Assembly (NCBI RefSeq): GCF_040869045.1
Contig: NW_027136973.1
Coordinates: forward strand, 248,001-312,000
Reading direction: 5' to 3'
Length of the DNA stretch: 64,000 nt
Source: Eurosta solidaginis
Taxonomy: Eukaryota; Arthropoda; Insecta; Diptera; Tephritidae
Shown piece after piece: positions 25,281 to 40,200 of this stretch; position 1 is the first letter of the stretch, and the number at the start of each line of letters is the position of its first letter. The notes under the pieces were generated by a model. The model saw nothing but the letters and a program-made list of their open reading frames with translations, was not told where the DNA came from and did no database searches. The translations under genes were made by a program, and so were the position numbers.

Positions 25281-28200
25281 TGTAGCCTACATATTGCGTT
25301 TTTTTTTTAATTTGCTTACCGGGCTAAAGGCTAGCATGCTTAAAATACGTAAGTCGTTTTGTTCAACAAATTTAAGTAGATAACTCATCAGTTGTTTGCA
25401 TCAGAGCGACAATTTTTGAGATAGTTATTAAAACTGTTTAAAGGTTGTCAAACGTTGTTTCTCGTTGTATAACCTTTAATTCTAGAGTTAAATTGATAAA
25501 TAACATGTACGAATTTGTTTAACGCATTTGTTTTGGTTACTCGACGTCTCCGTTCTCGTGTAGCCTACATATTGCGTTTTTTTTTTAATTTGCTTACCGG
25601 GCTAAAGGTTAGCATGTTTAAAATACGTAAGTCGTTTTGTTCAACAAATTTGAGTAGATAACTCAACAGTTGTTTGCATCAGAGCGACAATTTTTGAGAT
25701 AGTTATTAAAACTGTTTAAAGGTTGTCAAACGTTGTTTCTCGTTGTATATCCTTTAATTCTAGAGTTAAATTGATAAATAACGTGTACGAATTTGTTTAA
25801 CGCATTTGTTTTGGTTACTCGACTTCTCCGTTCTCGTGTAGCCTACATATTGCGTTTTTTTTTTTAATTTGCTTACCGGGCTAAAGGCTAGCATGCTTAA
25901 AATACGTAAGTCGTTTTGTTCAACAAATTTAAGTAGATAACTCATCAGTTGCTTGCATCAGAGCGACAATTTTTTAGATAGTTATTAAAACTGTTTAAAG
26001 GTTGTCAAACGTTTTTTCTCGTTGTATATCCTTTAATTCTAGAGTTAAATTGATAAATAACGTGTACGAATTTGTTTAACGCATTTGATTTGGTTACTCG
26101 ACTTCTCCGTTCTCGTGTAGCCTACATATTGCTTTTTTTTTAATTTGCTTACCGGGCTAAAGGTTAGCATGCTTAAAATACGTAAGTCGTTTTGTTCAAC
26201 AAATTTGAGTAGATAACTCAGCAGTTGTTTCCATCAGAGCGACAATTTTTGAGATAGTTATTAAAACTGTTTAAAAGTTGTCAAACGATGTTTCTCGTTG
26301 TATATCCTTTAATTCTAGAGTTAAATTGATAAATAACGTGTACGAATTTGTTTAACGCATTTGTTTTGGTTACTCGACTTCTCCGTTCTCGTGTAGCCTA
26401 CATATTGCGTTTTTTTTTTTTTTAATTTGCTTACCGGGCTAAAGGTTAGCATGCTTAAAATACGTAAGTCGTTTTGTTCAACAAATTTAAGTAGATAACT
26501 CATCAGTTGTTTGCATCAGAGCGACAATTTTTGAGATAGTTATTAAAACTGTTTAAAGGTTGTCAAACGTTGTTTCTCGTTGTATATCCTTTAATTCTAG
26601 AGTTAAATTGATAAATTACGTGTACGAATTTGTTTAACGCATTTGTTTTGGTTACTCGACGTCTCCGTTCTCGTGTAGCCTACATATTGCGTTTTTTTTT
26701 TTTAATTTGCTTACCGGGCTAAAGGTTAGCATGTTTAAAATACGTAAGTCGTTTTGTTCAACAAATTTGAGTAGATAACTCAGCAGTTGTTTGCATCAGA
26801 GCGACAATTTTTGAGATAGTTATTAAAACTGTTTAAAGGTTGTCAAACGTTGTTTCTCGTTGTATATCCTTTAATTCTAGAGTTAAATTGATAAATAACG
26901 TGTACGAATTTGTTTAACCCATTTGTTTTGGTTACTCGACGGCTCCGTTCTCGTGTAGCCTACATATTGCGTTTTTTTTTAATTTGCTTACCGGGCTAAA
27001 GGTTAGCATGCTTAAAATACGTAAGTCGTTTTGTTCAACATATTTGAGTAGATAACTCAGCAGTTGTTTCCATCAGAGCGACAATTTTTGAGATAGTTAT
27101 TAAAACTGTTTAAAGGTTGTCAAACGTTGTTTCTCGTTGTATATCCTTTAATTCTAGAGTTAAATTGATAAATAACGTGTACGAATTTGTTTAACGCATT
27201 TGTTTTGGTTACTCGATGTCTCCGTTCTCGTGTAGCCTACATATTGCGTTTTTTTTTTAATTTCTTACCGGGCTAAAGGTTAGCATGCTTAAAATACGTA
27301 AGTCATTTTGTTCAACAAATTTGAGTAGATAACTCAGCAGTTGTTTGCATCAGAGCGACAATTTTTGAGATAGTTATTAAAACTGTTTAAAGGTTGTCAA
27401 ACGTTGTTTCTCGTTGTATATCCTTTAATTCTAGAGTTAAATTGATAAATAACGTGTACGAATTTGTTTAACGCATTTGTTTTGGTTACTCGACGTCTCC
27501 GTTCTCGTGTAGCCTACATATTGCGTTTTTTTTTAATTTGCTTACCGGGCTAAAGGTTAGCATGCTTAAAATACGTAAGTCGTTTTGTTCAACAAATTTG
27601 AGTAGATAACTCAGCAGTTGTTTCCATCAGAGCGACAATTTTTGAGATAGTTATTAAAACTGTTTAAAGGTTGTCAAACGTTGTTTCTCGTTGTATATCC
27701 TTTAATTCTAGAGTTAAATTGATAAATAACGTGTACGAATTTGTTTAACGCATTTGTTTTGGTTACTCGACGTCTCCGTTCTCGTGTAGCCTACATATTG
27801 CGTTTTTTTTAATTTGCTTACCGGGCTAAAGGTTAGCATGCTTAAAATACGTAAGTCGTTTTGTTCAACAAATTTAAGTAGATAACTCAGCAGTTGTTTG
27901 CATCAGAGCGACAATTTTTGAGATAGTTATTAAAACTCTTTAAAGGTTGTCAAACGTTGTTTCTCGTTGTATATCCTTTAATTCTAGAGTTAAATTGATA
28001 AATAACGTGTACGAATTTGTTTAACGCATTTGTTTTGGTTACTCGACGTCTCCGTTCTCGTGGAGCCTACATATTGCGTTTTTTTTTTAATTTGCTTACC
28101 GGGCTAAAAGTTAGCATGCTTAAAATACGTAAGTCGTTTTGTTCAACAAATTTAAGTAGATAACTCATCAGGTGTTCGCATCAGAGCGACAATTTTTGAG

Positions 28201-31200
28201 ATAGTTATTAAAACTGTTTAAAGGTTGTCAAACGTTGTTTCTCGTTGTATATCCTTTAACTCTAGAGTTAAATTGATAAATAACGTGTACGAATTTGTTT
28301 AACCCATTTGTTTTGGTTACTCGACGGCTCCGTTCTCGTGTAGCCTACATATTGCGTTTTTTTTTAATTTGCTTACCGGGCTAAAGGTTAGCATGCTTAA
28401 AATACGTAAGTCGTTTTGTTCAACAAATTTGAGTAGATAACTCAGCAGTTGTTTCCATCAGAGCGACAATTTTTGAGATAGTTATTAAAACTGTTTAAAG
28501 GTTGTCAAACGTTGTTTCTCGTTGTATATCCTTTAATTCTAGAGTTAAATTGATAAATAACGTGTACGAATTTGTTTAACGCATTTATTTTGGTTACTCG
28601 ACGTCTCCGTTCTCGTGTAGCCTACATATTGCGTTTTTTTTAATTTGCTTACCGGGCTAAAGGTTAGCATGCTTAAAATACGTAAGTCGTTTTGTTCAAC
28701 AAATTTAAGTAGATAACTCAGCAGTTGTTTGCATCAGAGCGACAATTTTTGAGATAGTTATTAAAACTGTTTAAAGGTTGTCAAACGTTGTTTCTCGTTG
28801 TATATCCTTTAATTCTAGAGTTAAATTGATAAATAACGTGTTCGAATTTGTTTAACGCATTTGTTTTGGTTACTCGACGTCTCCGTTCTCGTGGAGCCTA
28901 CATATTGCGTTTTTTTTTTTAATTTGCTTACCGGGCTAAAGGTTAGCATGCTTAAAATACGTAAGTCGTTTTGTTCAACAAATTTAAGTAGATAACTCAT
29001 CAGTTGTTTGCATCAGAGCGACAATTTTTGAGATAGTTATTAAAACTGTTTAAAGGTTGTCAAACGTTGTTTCTCGTTGTATATCCTTTAACTCTAGAGT
29101 TAAATTGATAAATAACGTGTACGAATTTGTTTAACCCATTTGTTTTGGTTACTCGACGGCTCCGTTCTCGTGTAGCCTACATATTGCGTTTTTTTTAATT
29201 TGCTTACCGGGCTAAAGGTTAGCATGCTTAAAATACGTAAGTCGTTTTGTTCAACAAATTTGAGTAGATAACTCAGCAGTTGTTTCCCTCAGAGCGGCAA
29301 TTTTTGAGATAGTTATTAAAACTGTTTAAAGGTTGTCAAACGTTGTTTCTCGTTGTATATCCTTTAATTCTAGAGTTAAATTGATAAATAACGTGTACGA
29401 ATTTGTTTAACGCATTTGTTTGGGTTACTCGACGTCTCCGTTCTCGTGTAGCCTACATATTGCGTTTTTTTTTTAATTTGCTTACCGGGCTAAAGGTTGG
29501 CATGCTTAAAATACGTAAGTCGTTTTGTTCAACAAATTTGAGTAGATAACTCAGCAGTTATTTGCATCAGAGCGACAATTTTTGAGATAGTTATTAAAAC
29601 TGTTTAAAGGTTGTCAAACGTTGTTTCTCGTTGTATATCCTTTAATTCTAGAGTTAAATTGATAAATAACGTGTACGAATTTGTTTAACGCATTTGTTTT
29701 GGTTACTCGACGTCTCCGTTCTCTTGTAGCCTACATATTGCGTTTTTTTTAATTTGCTTACCGGGCTAAAGGTTAGCATGCTTAAAATACGTAAGTCGTT
29801 TTGTTCAACAAATTTAAGTAGATAACTCAGCAGTTGTTTGCATCAGAGCGACAATTTTTGAGATAGTTATTAAAACTCTTTAAAGGTTGTCAAACGTTGT
29901 TTCTCGTTGTATATCCTTTAATTCTAGAGTTAAATTGATAAATAACGTGTACGAATTTGTTTAACGCATTTGTTTTGGTTACTCGACGTCTCCGTTCTCG
30001 TGTAGCCTACATATTGCGTTTTTTTTTTAATTTGCTTACCGGGCTAAAGGTTACCATGCTTAAAATACGTAAGTCGTTTTGTTCAACAAATTTGTGTAGA
30101 TAACTCAGCAGTTGTTTGCATCAGAGCGACAATTTTTGAGATAGTTATTAAAACTGTTTAAAGGTTGTCAAACGTTGTTTCTCGTTGTATATCCTTTAAT
30201 TCTAGAGTTAAATTGATAAATAACGTGTACGAATTTGTTTAACGCATTTGTTTTGGTTACTCGACGTCTTCGTTCTCGTGTAGCCTACATATTGCTTTTT
30301 TTTTTTAATTTGCTTACCGGGCTAAAGGTTAGCATGCTTAAAATACGTAAGTCGTTTTGTTCAACAAATTTGAGTAGATAACTCAGCAGTTGTTTCCATC
30401 AGAGCGACAATTTTTGAGATAGTTATTAAAACTGTTTAAAGGTTGTCAAACGATGTTTCTCGTTGTATGTCCTTTAATATTAGAGTTAAATTGATAAATA
30501 ACGTGTACGAATTTGTTTAACGCATTTGTTTTGGTTACTCGACTTCTCCGTTCTCGTGTAGCCTACATATTGCGTTTTTTTTTTTATTTGCTTACCGGGC
30601 TAAAGGTTAGCATGCTTAAAATACGTAAGTCGTTTTGTTCAACAAATTTAAGTAGATAACTCATCAGTTGTTTGCATGAGAGCGACAATTTTTGAGATAG
30701 TTATTAAAACTGTTTAAGGGTTGTCAAACGTTTTTTCTCGTTGTATATCCTTTAATTCTAGAGTTAAATTGATAAATAACGTGTACGAATTTGTTTAACG
30801 CATTTGTTTTGGTTACTCGACGTCTCCGTTCTCGTGTAGCCTACATATTGCGTTTTTTTTTTAATTTGCTTACTGGACTAAAGGTTAGCATGCTTAAAAT
30901 ACGTAAGTCGTTTTGTTCAACAAATTTAAGTAGATAACTCATCAGTTGTTTGCACCAGAGCGACAATTTTTGAGATAGTTATTAAAACTGTTTAAACGTT
31001 GTAAAACGTTGTTTCTCGTTGTATATCCTTTAATTCTAGAGTTAAATTGATAAATAACGTGTACGAATTTGTTTAACGCATTTGTTTTGGTTACTCGACT
31101 TCTCCGTTCTCGTGTAGCCTACATATTGCGTTTTTTTTTTTAATTTGCTTACCGGGCTAAAGGTTAGCATGCTTAAAATACGTAAGTCGTTTTGCTCAAC

Positions 31201-34200
31201 AAATTTAAGTAGATAACTCATCAGTTGCTTGCATCAGAGCGACAATTTTTGAGATAGTTATTAAAACTGTTTAAAGGTTGTCAAACGTTTTTTCTCGTTG
31301 TATATCCTTTAATTCTAGAGTTAAATTGATAAATAACGTGTACGAATTTGTTTAACGCATTTGTTTTGGTTACTCGACTTCTCCGTTCTCGTGTAGCCTA
31401 CATATTGCTTTTTTTTTTTATTTTGCTTACCGGGCTAAAGGTTAGCATGCTTAAAATACGTAAGTCGTTTTGTTCAACAAATTTGAGTAGATAACTCAGC
31501 AGTTGTTTCCATCAGAGCGACAATTTTTGAGATAGTTATTAAAACTGTTTAAAGGTTGTCAAACGATGTTTCTCGTTGTATGTCCTTTAATTCTAGAGTT
31601 AAATTGATAAATAACGTGTACGAATTTGTTTAACGCATTTGTTTTGGTTACTCGACTTCTCCGTTCTCGTGTAGCCTACATATTGCGTTTTTTTTTTTTA
31701 ATTTGCTTACCGGGCTAAAGGTTAGCATGCTTAAAATACGTAAGTCGTTTTGTTCAACAAATTTAAGTAGATAACTCATCAGTTGTTTGCATCAGAGCGA
31801 CAATTTTTGAGATAGTTATTAAAACTGTTTAAAGGTTGTCAAACGTTGTTTCTCGTTGTATATCCTTTAATTCTAGAGTTAAATTGATAAATTACGTGTA
31901 CGAATTTGGTTAACGCATTTGTTTTGGTTACTCGACGTCTCCGTTCTCGTGTAGCCTACATATTGCGTTTTTTTTTTTAATTTGCTTACCGGGCTAAAGG
32001 TTAGCATGTTTAAAATACGTAAGTCGTTTTTTCAACAAATTTGAGTAGATAACTCAGCAGTTGTTTGCATCAGAGCGACAATTTTTGAGACAGTTATTAA
32101 AACTGTTTAAAGGTTGTCAAACGTTGTTTCTCGTTGTATATCCTTTAATTCTAGAGTTAAATTGATAAATAACGTGTACGAATTTGTTTAACGCATTTGT
32201 TTTGGTTACTCGACGTCTCCGTTCTCGTGTAGCCTACATATTGCGTTTTTTTTTAATTTGCTTACCGGGCTAAAGGCTAGCATGCTTAAAATACGTAAGT
32301 CGTTTTGTTCAACAAATTTAAGTAGATAACTCATCAGTTGTTTGCATCAGAGCGACAATTTTTGAGATAGTTATTAAAACTGTTTAAAGGTTGTCAAACG
32401 TTGTTTCTCGTTGTATAACCTTTAATTCTAGAGTTAAATTGATAAATAACATGTACGAATTTGTTTAACGCATTTGTTTTGGTTACTCGACGTCTCCGTT
32501 CTCGTGTAGCCTACATATTGCGTTTTTTTTTTTAATTTGCTTACCGGGCTAAAGGTTAGCATGTTTAAAATACGTAAGTCGTTTTGTTCAACAAATTTGA
32601 GTAGATAACTCAACAGTTGTTTGCATCAGAGCGACAATTTTTGAGATAGTTATTAAAACTGTTTAAAGGTTGTCAAACGTTGTTTCTCGTTGTATATCCT
32701 TTAATTCTAGAGTTAAATTGATAAATAACGTGTACGAATTTGTTTAACGCATTTGTTTTGGTTACTCGACTTCTCCGTTCTCGTGTAGCCTACATATTGC
32801 GTTTTTTTTTTTAATTTGCTTACCGGGCTAAAGGTTAGCATGCTTAAAATACGTAAGTCGTTTTGTTCAACAAATTTAAGTAGATAACTCATCAGTTGCT
32901 TGCATCAGAGCGACAATTTTTTAGATAGTTATTAAAACTGTTTAAAGGTTGTCAAACGTTTTTTCTCGTTGTATATCCTTTAATTCTAGAGTTAAATTGA
33001 TAAATAACGTGTACGAATTTGTTTAACGCATTTGATTTGGTTACTCGACTTCTCCGTTCTCGTGTAGCCTACATATTGCTTTTTTTTTAATTTGCTTACC
33101 GGGCTAAAGGTTAGCATGCTTAAAATACGTAAGTCGTTTTGTTCAACAAATTTGAGTAGATAACTCAGCAGTTGTTTCCATCAGAGCGACAATTTTTGAG
33201 ATAGTTATTAAAACTGTTTAAAAGTTGTCAAACGATGTTTCTCGTTGTATATCCTTTAATTCTAGAGTTAAATTGATAAATAACGTGTACGAATTTGTTT
33301 AACGCATTTGTTTTGGTTACTCGACTTCTCCGTTCTCGTGTAGCCTACATATTGCGTTTTTTTTTTTTTTAATTTGCTTACCGGGCTAAAGGTTAGCATG
33401 CTTAAAATACGTAAGTCGTTTTGTTCAACAAATTTAAGTAGATAACTCATCAGTTGTTTGCATCAGAGCGACAATTTTTGAGATAGTTATTAAAACTGTT
33501 TAAAGGTTGTCAAACGTTGTTTCTCGTTGTATATCCTTTAATTCTAGAGTTAAATTGATAAATTACGTGTACGAATTTGTTTAACGCATTTGTTTTGGTT
33601 ACTCGACGTCTCCGTTCTCGTGTAGCCTACATATTGCGTTTTTTTTTTTTAATTTGCTTACCGGGCTAAAGGTTAGCATGTTTAAAATACGTAAGTCGTT
33701 TTGTTCAACAAATTTGAGTAGATAACTCAGCAGTTGTTTGCATCAGAGCGACAATTTTTGAGATAGTTATTAAAACTGTTTAAAGGTTGTCAAACGTTGT
33801 TTCTCGTTGTATATCCTTTAATTCTAGAGTTAAATTGATAAATAACGTGTACGAATTTGTTTAACCCATTTGTTTTGGTTACTCGACGGCTCCGTTCTCG
33901 TGTAGCCTACATATTGCGTTTTTTTTTAATTTGCTTACCGGGCTAAAGGTTAGCATGCTTAAAATACGTAAGTCGTTTTGTTCAACATATTTGAGTAGAT
34001 AACTCAGCAGTTGTTTCCATCAGAGCGACAATTTTTGAGATAGTTATTAAAACTGTTTAAAGGTTGTCAAACGTTGTTTCTCGTTGTATATCCTTTAATT
34101 CTAGAGTTAAATTGATAAATAACGTGTACGAATTTGTTTAACGCATTTGTTTTGGTTACTCGATGTCTCCGTTCTCGTGTAGCCTACATATTGCGTTTTT

Positions 34201-37200
34201 TTTTTAATTTCTTACCGGGCTAAAGGTTAGCATGCTTAAAATACGTAAGTCATTTTGTTCAACAAATTTGAGTAGATAACTCAGCAGTTGTTTGCATCAG
34301 AGCGACAATTTTTGAGATAGTTATTAAAACTGTTTAAAGGTTGTCAAACGTTGTTTCTCGTTGTATATCCTTTAATTCTAGAGTTAAATTGATAAATAAC
34401 GTGTACGAATTTGTTTAACGCATTTGTTTTGGTTACTCGACGTCTCCGTTCTCGTGTAGCCTACATATTGCGTTTTTTTTTAATTTGCTTACCGGGCTAA
34501 AGGTTAGCATGCTTAAAATACGTAAGTCGTTTTGTTCAACAAATTTGAGTAGATAACTCAGCAGTTGTTTCCATCAGAGCGACAATTTTTGAGATAGTTA
34601 TTAAAACTGTTTAAAGGTTGTCAAACGTTGTTTCTCGTTGTATATCCTTTAATTCTAGAGTTAAATTGATAAATAACGTGTACGAATTTGTTTAACGCAT
34701 TTGTTTTGGTTACTCGACTTCTCCGTTCTCGTGTAGCCTACATATTGCGTTTTTTTTTTTAATTTGCTTACCGGGCTAAAGGTTAGCATGCTTAAAATAC
34801 GTAAGTCGTTTTGTTCAACAAATTTAAGTAGATAACTCATCAGTTGTTTGCATGAGAGCGACAATTTTTGAGATAGTTATTAAAACTCTTTAAGGGTTGT
34901 CAAACGTTTTTTCTCGTTGTATATCCTTTAATTCTAGAGTTAAATTGATAAATAACGTGTACGAATTTGTTTAACGCATTTGTTTTGGTTACTCGACGTC
35001 TCCGTTCTCGTGTAGCCTACATATTGCGTTTTTTTTTTAATTTGCTTACTGGACTAAAGGTTAGCATGCTTAAAATACGTAAGTCGTTTTGTTCAACAAA
35101 TTTAAGTAGATAACTCATCAGTTGTTTGCACCAGAGCGACAATTTTTGAGATAGTTATTAAAACTGTTTAAACGTTGTAAAACGTTGTTTCTCGTTGTAT
35201 ATCCTTTAATTCTAGAGTTAAATTGATAAATAACGTGTACGAATTTGTTTAACGCATTTGTTTTGGTTACTCGACTTCTCCGTTCTCGTGTAGCCTACAT
35301 ATTGCGTTTTTTTTTTTAATTTGCTTACCGGGCTAAAGGTTAGCATGCTTAAAATACGTAAGTCGTTTTGCTCAACAAATTTAAGTAGATAACTCATCAG
35401 TTGCTTGCATCAGAGCGACAATTTTTGAGATAGTTATTAAAACTGTTTAAAGGTTGTCAAACGTTTTTTCTCGTTGTATATCCTTTAATTCTAGAGTTAA
35501 ATTGATAAATAACGTGTACGAATTTGTTTAACGCATTTGTTTTGGTTACTCGACTTCTCCGTTCTCGTGTAGCCTACATATTGCTTTTTTTTTTTATTTT
35601 GCTTACCGGGCTAAAGGTTAGCATGCTTAAAATACGTAAGTCGTTTTGTTCAACAAATTTGAGTAGATAACTCAGCAGTTGTTTCCATCAGAGCGACAAT
35701 TTTTGAGATAGTTATTAAAACTGTTTAAAGGTTGTCAAACGATGTTTCTCGTTGTATGTCCTTTAATTCTAGAGTTAAATTGATAAATAACGTGTACGAA
35801 TTTGTTTAACGCATTTGTTTTGGTTACTCGACTTCTCCGTTCTCGTGTAGCCTACATATTGCGTTTTTTTTTTTTAATTTGCTTACCGGGCTAAAGGTTA
35901 GCATGCTTAAAATACGTAAGTCGTTTTGTTCAACAAATTTAAGTAGATAACTCATCAGTTGTTTGCATCAGAGCGACAATTTTTGAGATAGTTATTAAAA
36001 CTGTTTAAAGGTTGTCAAACGTTGTTTCTCGTTGTATATCCTTTAATTCTAGAGTTAAATTGATAAATTACGTGTACGAATTTGTTTAACGCATTTGTTT
36101 TGGTTACTCGACGTCTCCGTTCTCGTGTAGCCTACATATTGCGTTTTTTTTTTTAATTTGCTTACCGGGCTAAAGGTTAGCATGTTTAAAATACGTAAGT
36201 CGTTTTTTCAACAAATTTGAGTAGATAACTCAGCAGTTGTTTGCATCAGAGCGACAATTTTTGAGACAGTTATTAAAACTGTTTAAAGGTTGTCAAACGT
36301 TGTTTCTCGTTGTATATCCTTTAATTCTAGAGTTAAATTGATAAATAACGTGTACGAATTTGTTTAACGCATTTGTTTTGGTTACTCGACGTCTCCGTTC
36401 TCGTGTAGCCTACATATTGCGTTTTTTTTTAATTTGCTTACCGGGCTAAAGGCTAGCATGCTTAAAATACGTAAGTCGTTTTGTTCAACAAATTTAAGTA
36501 GATAACTCATCAGTTGTTTGCATCAGAGCGACAATTTTTGAGATAGTTATTAAAACTGTTTAAAGGTTGTCAAACGTTGTTTCTCGTTGTATAACCTTTA
36601 ATTCTAGAGTTAAATTGATAAATAACATGTACGAATTTGTTTAACGCATTTGTTTTGGTTACTCGACGTCTCCGTTCTCGTGTAGCCTACATATTGCGTT
36701 TTTTTTTTAATTTGCTTACCGGGCTAAAGGTTAGCATGTTTAAAATACGTAAGTCGTTTTGTTCAACAAATTTGAGTAGATAACTCAACAGTTGTTTGCA
36801 TCAGAGCGACAATTTTTGAGATAGTTATTAAAACTGTTTAAAGGTTGTCAAACGTTGTTTCTCGTTGTATATCCTTTAATTCTAGAGTTAAATTGATAAA
36901 TAACGTGTACGAATTTGTTTAACGCATTTGTTTTGGTTACTCGACTTCTCCGTTCTCGTGTAGCCTACATATTGCGTTTTTTTTTTTAATTTGCTTACCG
37001 GGCTAAAGGTTAGCATGCTTAAAATACGTAAGTCGTTTTGTTCAACAAATTTAAGTAGATAACTCATCAGTTGCTTGCATCAGAGCGACAATTTTTTAGA
37101 TAGTTATTAAAACTGTTTAAAGGTTGTCAAACGTTTTTTCTCGTTGTATATCCTTTAATTCTAGAGTTAAATTGATAAATAACGTGTACGAATTTGTTTA

Positions 37201-40200
37201 ACGCATTTGATTTGGTTACTCGACTTCTCCGTTCTCGTGTAGCCTACATATTGCTTTTTTTTTAATTTGCTTACCGGGCTAAAGGTTAGCATGCTTAAAA
37301 TACGTAAGTCGTTTTGTTCAACAAATTTGAGTAGATAACTCAGCAGTTGTTTCCATCAGAGCGACAATTTTTGAGATAGTTATTAAAACTGTTTAAAAGT
37401 TGTCAAACGATGTTTCTCGTTGTATATCCTTTAATTCTAGAGTTAAATTGATAAATAACGTGTACGAATTTGTTTAACGCATTTGTTTTGGTTACTCGAC
37501 TTCTCCGTTCTCGTGTAGCCTACATATTGCGTTTTTTTTTTTTTTAATTTGCTTACCGGGCTAAAGGTTAGCATGCTTAAAATACGTAAGTCGTTTTGTT
37601 CAACAAATTTAAGTAGATAACTCATCAGTTGTTTGCATCAGAGCGACAATTTTTGAGATAGTTATTAAAACTGTTTAAAGGTTGTCAAACGTTGTTTCTC
37701 GTTGTATATCCTTTAATTCTAGAGTTAAATTGATAAATTACGTGTACGAATTTGTTTAACGCATTTGTTTTGGTTACTCGACGTCTCCGTTCTCGTGTAG
37801 CCTACATATTGCGTTTTTTTTTTTTAATTTGCTTACCGGGCTAAAGGTTAGCATGTTTAAAATACGTAAGTCGTTTTGTTCAACAAATTTGAGTAGATAA
37901 CTCAGCAGTTGTTTGCATCAGAGCGACAATTTTTGAGATAGTTATTAAAACTGTTTAAAGGTTGTCAAACGTTGTTTCTCGTTGTATATCCTTTAATTCT
38001 AGAGTTAAATTGATAAATAACGTGTACGAATTTGTTTAACCCATTTGTTTTGGTTACTCGACGGCTCCGTTCTCGTGTAGCCTACATATTGCGTTTTTTT
38101 TTAATTTGCTTACCGGGCTAAAGGTTAGCATGCTTAAAATACGTAAGTCGTTTTGTTCAACATATTTGAGTAGATAACTCAGCAGTTGTTTCCATCAGAG
38201 CGACAATTTTTGAGATAGTTATTAAAACTGTTTAAAGGTTGTCAAACGTTGTTTCTCGTTGTATATCCTTTAATTCTAGAGTTAAATTGATAAATAACGT
38301 GTACGAATTTGTTTAACGCATTTGTTTTGGTTACTCGATGTCTCCGTTCTCGTGTAGCCTACATATTGCGTTTTTTTTTTTATTTCTTACCGGGCTAAAG
38401 GTTAGCATGCTTAAAATACGTAAGTCATTTTGTTCAACAAATTTGAGTAGATAACTCAGCAGTTGTTTGCATCAGAGCGACAATTTTTGAGATAGTTATT
38501 AAAACTGTTTAAAGGTTGTCAAACGTTGTTTCTCGTTGTATATCCTTTAATTCTAGAGTTAAATTGATAAATAACGTGTACGAATTTGTTTAACGCATTT
38601 GTTTTGGTTACTCGACGTCTCCGTTCTCGTGTAGCCTACATATTGCGTTTTTTTTTAATTTGCTTACCGGGCTAAAGGTTAGCATGCTTAAAATACGTAA
38701 GTCGTTTTGTTCAACAAATTTGAGTAGATAACTCAGCAGTTGTTTCCATCAGAGCGACAATTTTTGAGATAGTTATTAAAACTGTTTAAAGGTTGTCAAA
38801 CGTTGTTTCTCGTTGTATATCCTTTAATTCTAGAGTTAAATTGATAAATAACGTGTACGAATTTGTTTAACGCATTTGTTTTGGTTACTCGACGTCTCCG
38901 TTCTCGTGTAGCCTACATATTGCGTTTTTTTTAATTTGCTTACCGGGCTAAAGGTTAGCATGCTTAAAATACGTAAGTCGTTTTGTTCAACAAATTTAAG
39001 TAGATAACTCAGCAGTTGTTTGCATCAGAGCGACAATTTTTGAGATAGTTATTAAAACTCTTTAAAGGTTGTCAAACGTTGTTTCTCGTTGTATATCCTT
39101 TAATTCTAGAGTTAAATTGATAAATAACGTGTACGAATTTGTTTAACGCATTTGTTTTGGTTACTCGACGTCTCCGTTCTCGTGGAGCCTACATATTGCG
39201 TTTTTTTTTTAATTTGCTTACCGGGCTAAAAGTTAGCATGCTTAAAATACGTAAGTCGTTTTGTTCAACAAATTTAAGTAGATAACTCATCAGGTGTTCG
39301 CATCAGAGCGACAATTTTTGAGATAGTTATTAAAACTGTTTAAAGGTTGTCAAACGTTGTTTCTCGTTGTATATCCTTTAACTCTAGAGTTAAATTGATA
39401 AATAACGTGTACGAATTTGTTTAACCCATTTGTTTTGGTTACTCGACGGCTCCGTTCTCGTGTAGCCTACATATTGCGTTTTTTTTTAATTTGCTTACCG
39501 GGCTAAAGGTTAGCATGCTTAAAATACGTAAGTCGTTTTGTTCAACAAATTTGAGTAGATAACTCAGCAGTTGTTTCCATCAGAGCGACAATTTTTGAGA
39601 TAGTTATTAAAACTGTTTAAAGGTTGTCAAACGTTGTTTCTCGTTGTATATCCTTTAATTCTAGAGTTAAATTGATAAATAACGTGTACGAATTTGTTTA
39701 ACGCATTTATTTTGGTTACTCGACGTCTCCGTTCTCGTGTAGCCTACATATTGCGTTTTTTTTAATTTGCTTACCGGGCTAAAGGTTAGCATGCTTAAAA
39801 TACGTAAGTCGTTTTGTTCAACAAATTTAAGTAGATAACTCAGCAGTTGTTTGCATCAGAGCGACAATTTTTGAGATAGTTATTAAAACTGTTTAAAGGT
39901 TGTCAAACGTTGTTTCTCGTTGTATATCCTTTAATTCTAGAGTTAAATTGATAAATAACGTGTTCGAATTTGTTTAACGCATTTGTTTTGGTTACTCGAC
40001 GTCTCCGTTCTCGTGGAGCCTACATATTGCGTTTTTTTTTTTAATTTGCTTACCGGGCTAAAGGTTAGCATGCTTAAAATACGTAAGTCGTTTTGTTCAA
40101 CAAATTTAAGTAGATAACTCATCAGTTGTTTGCATCAGAGCGACAATTTTTGAGATAGTTATTAAAACTGTTTAAAGGTTGTCAAACGTTGTTTCTCGTT

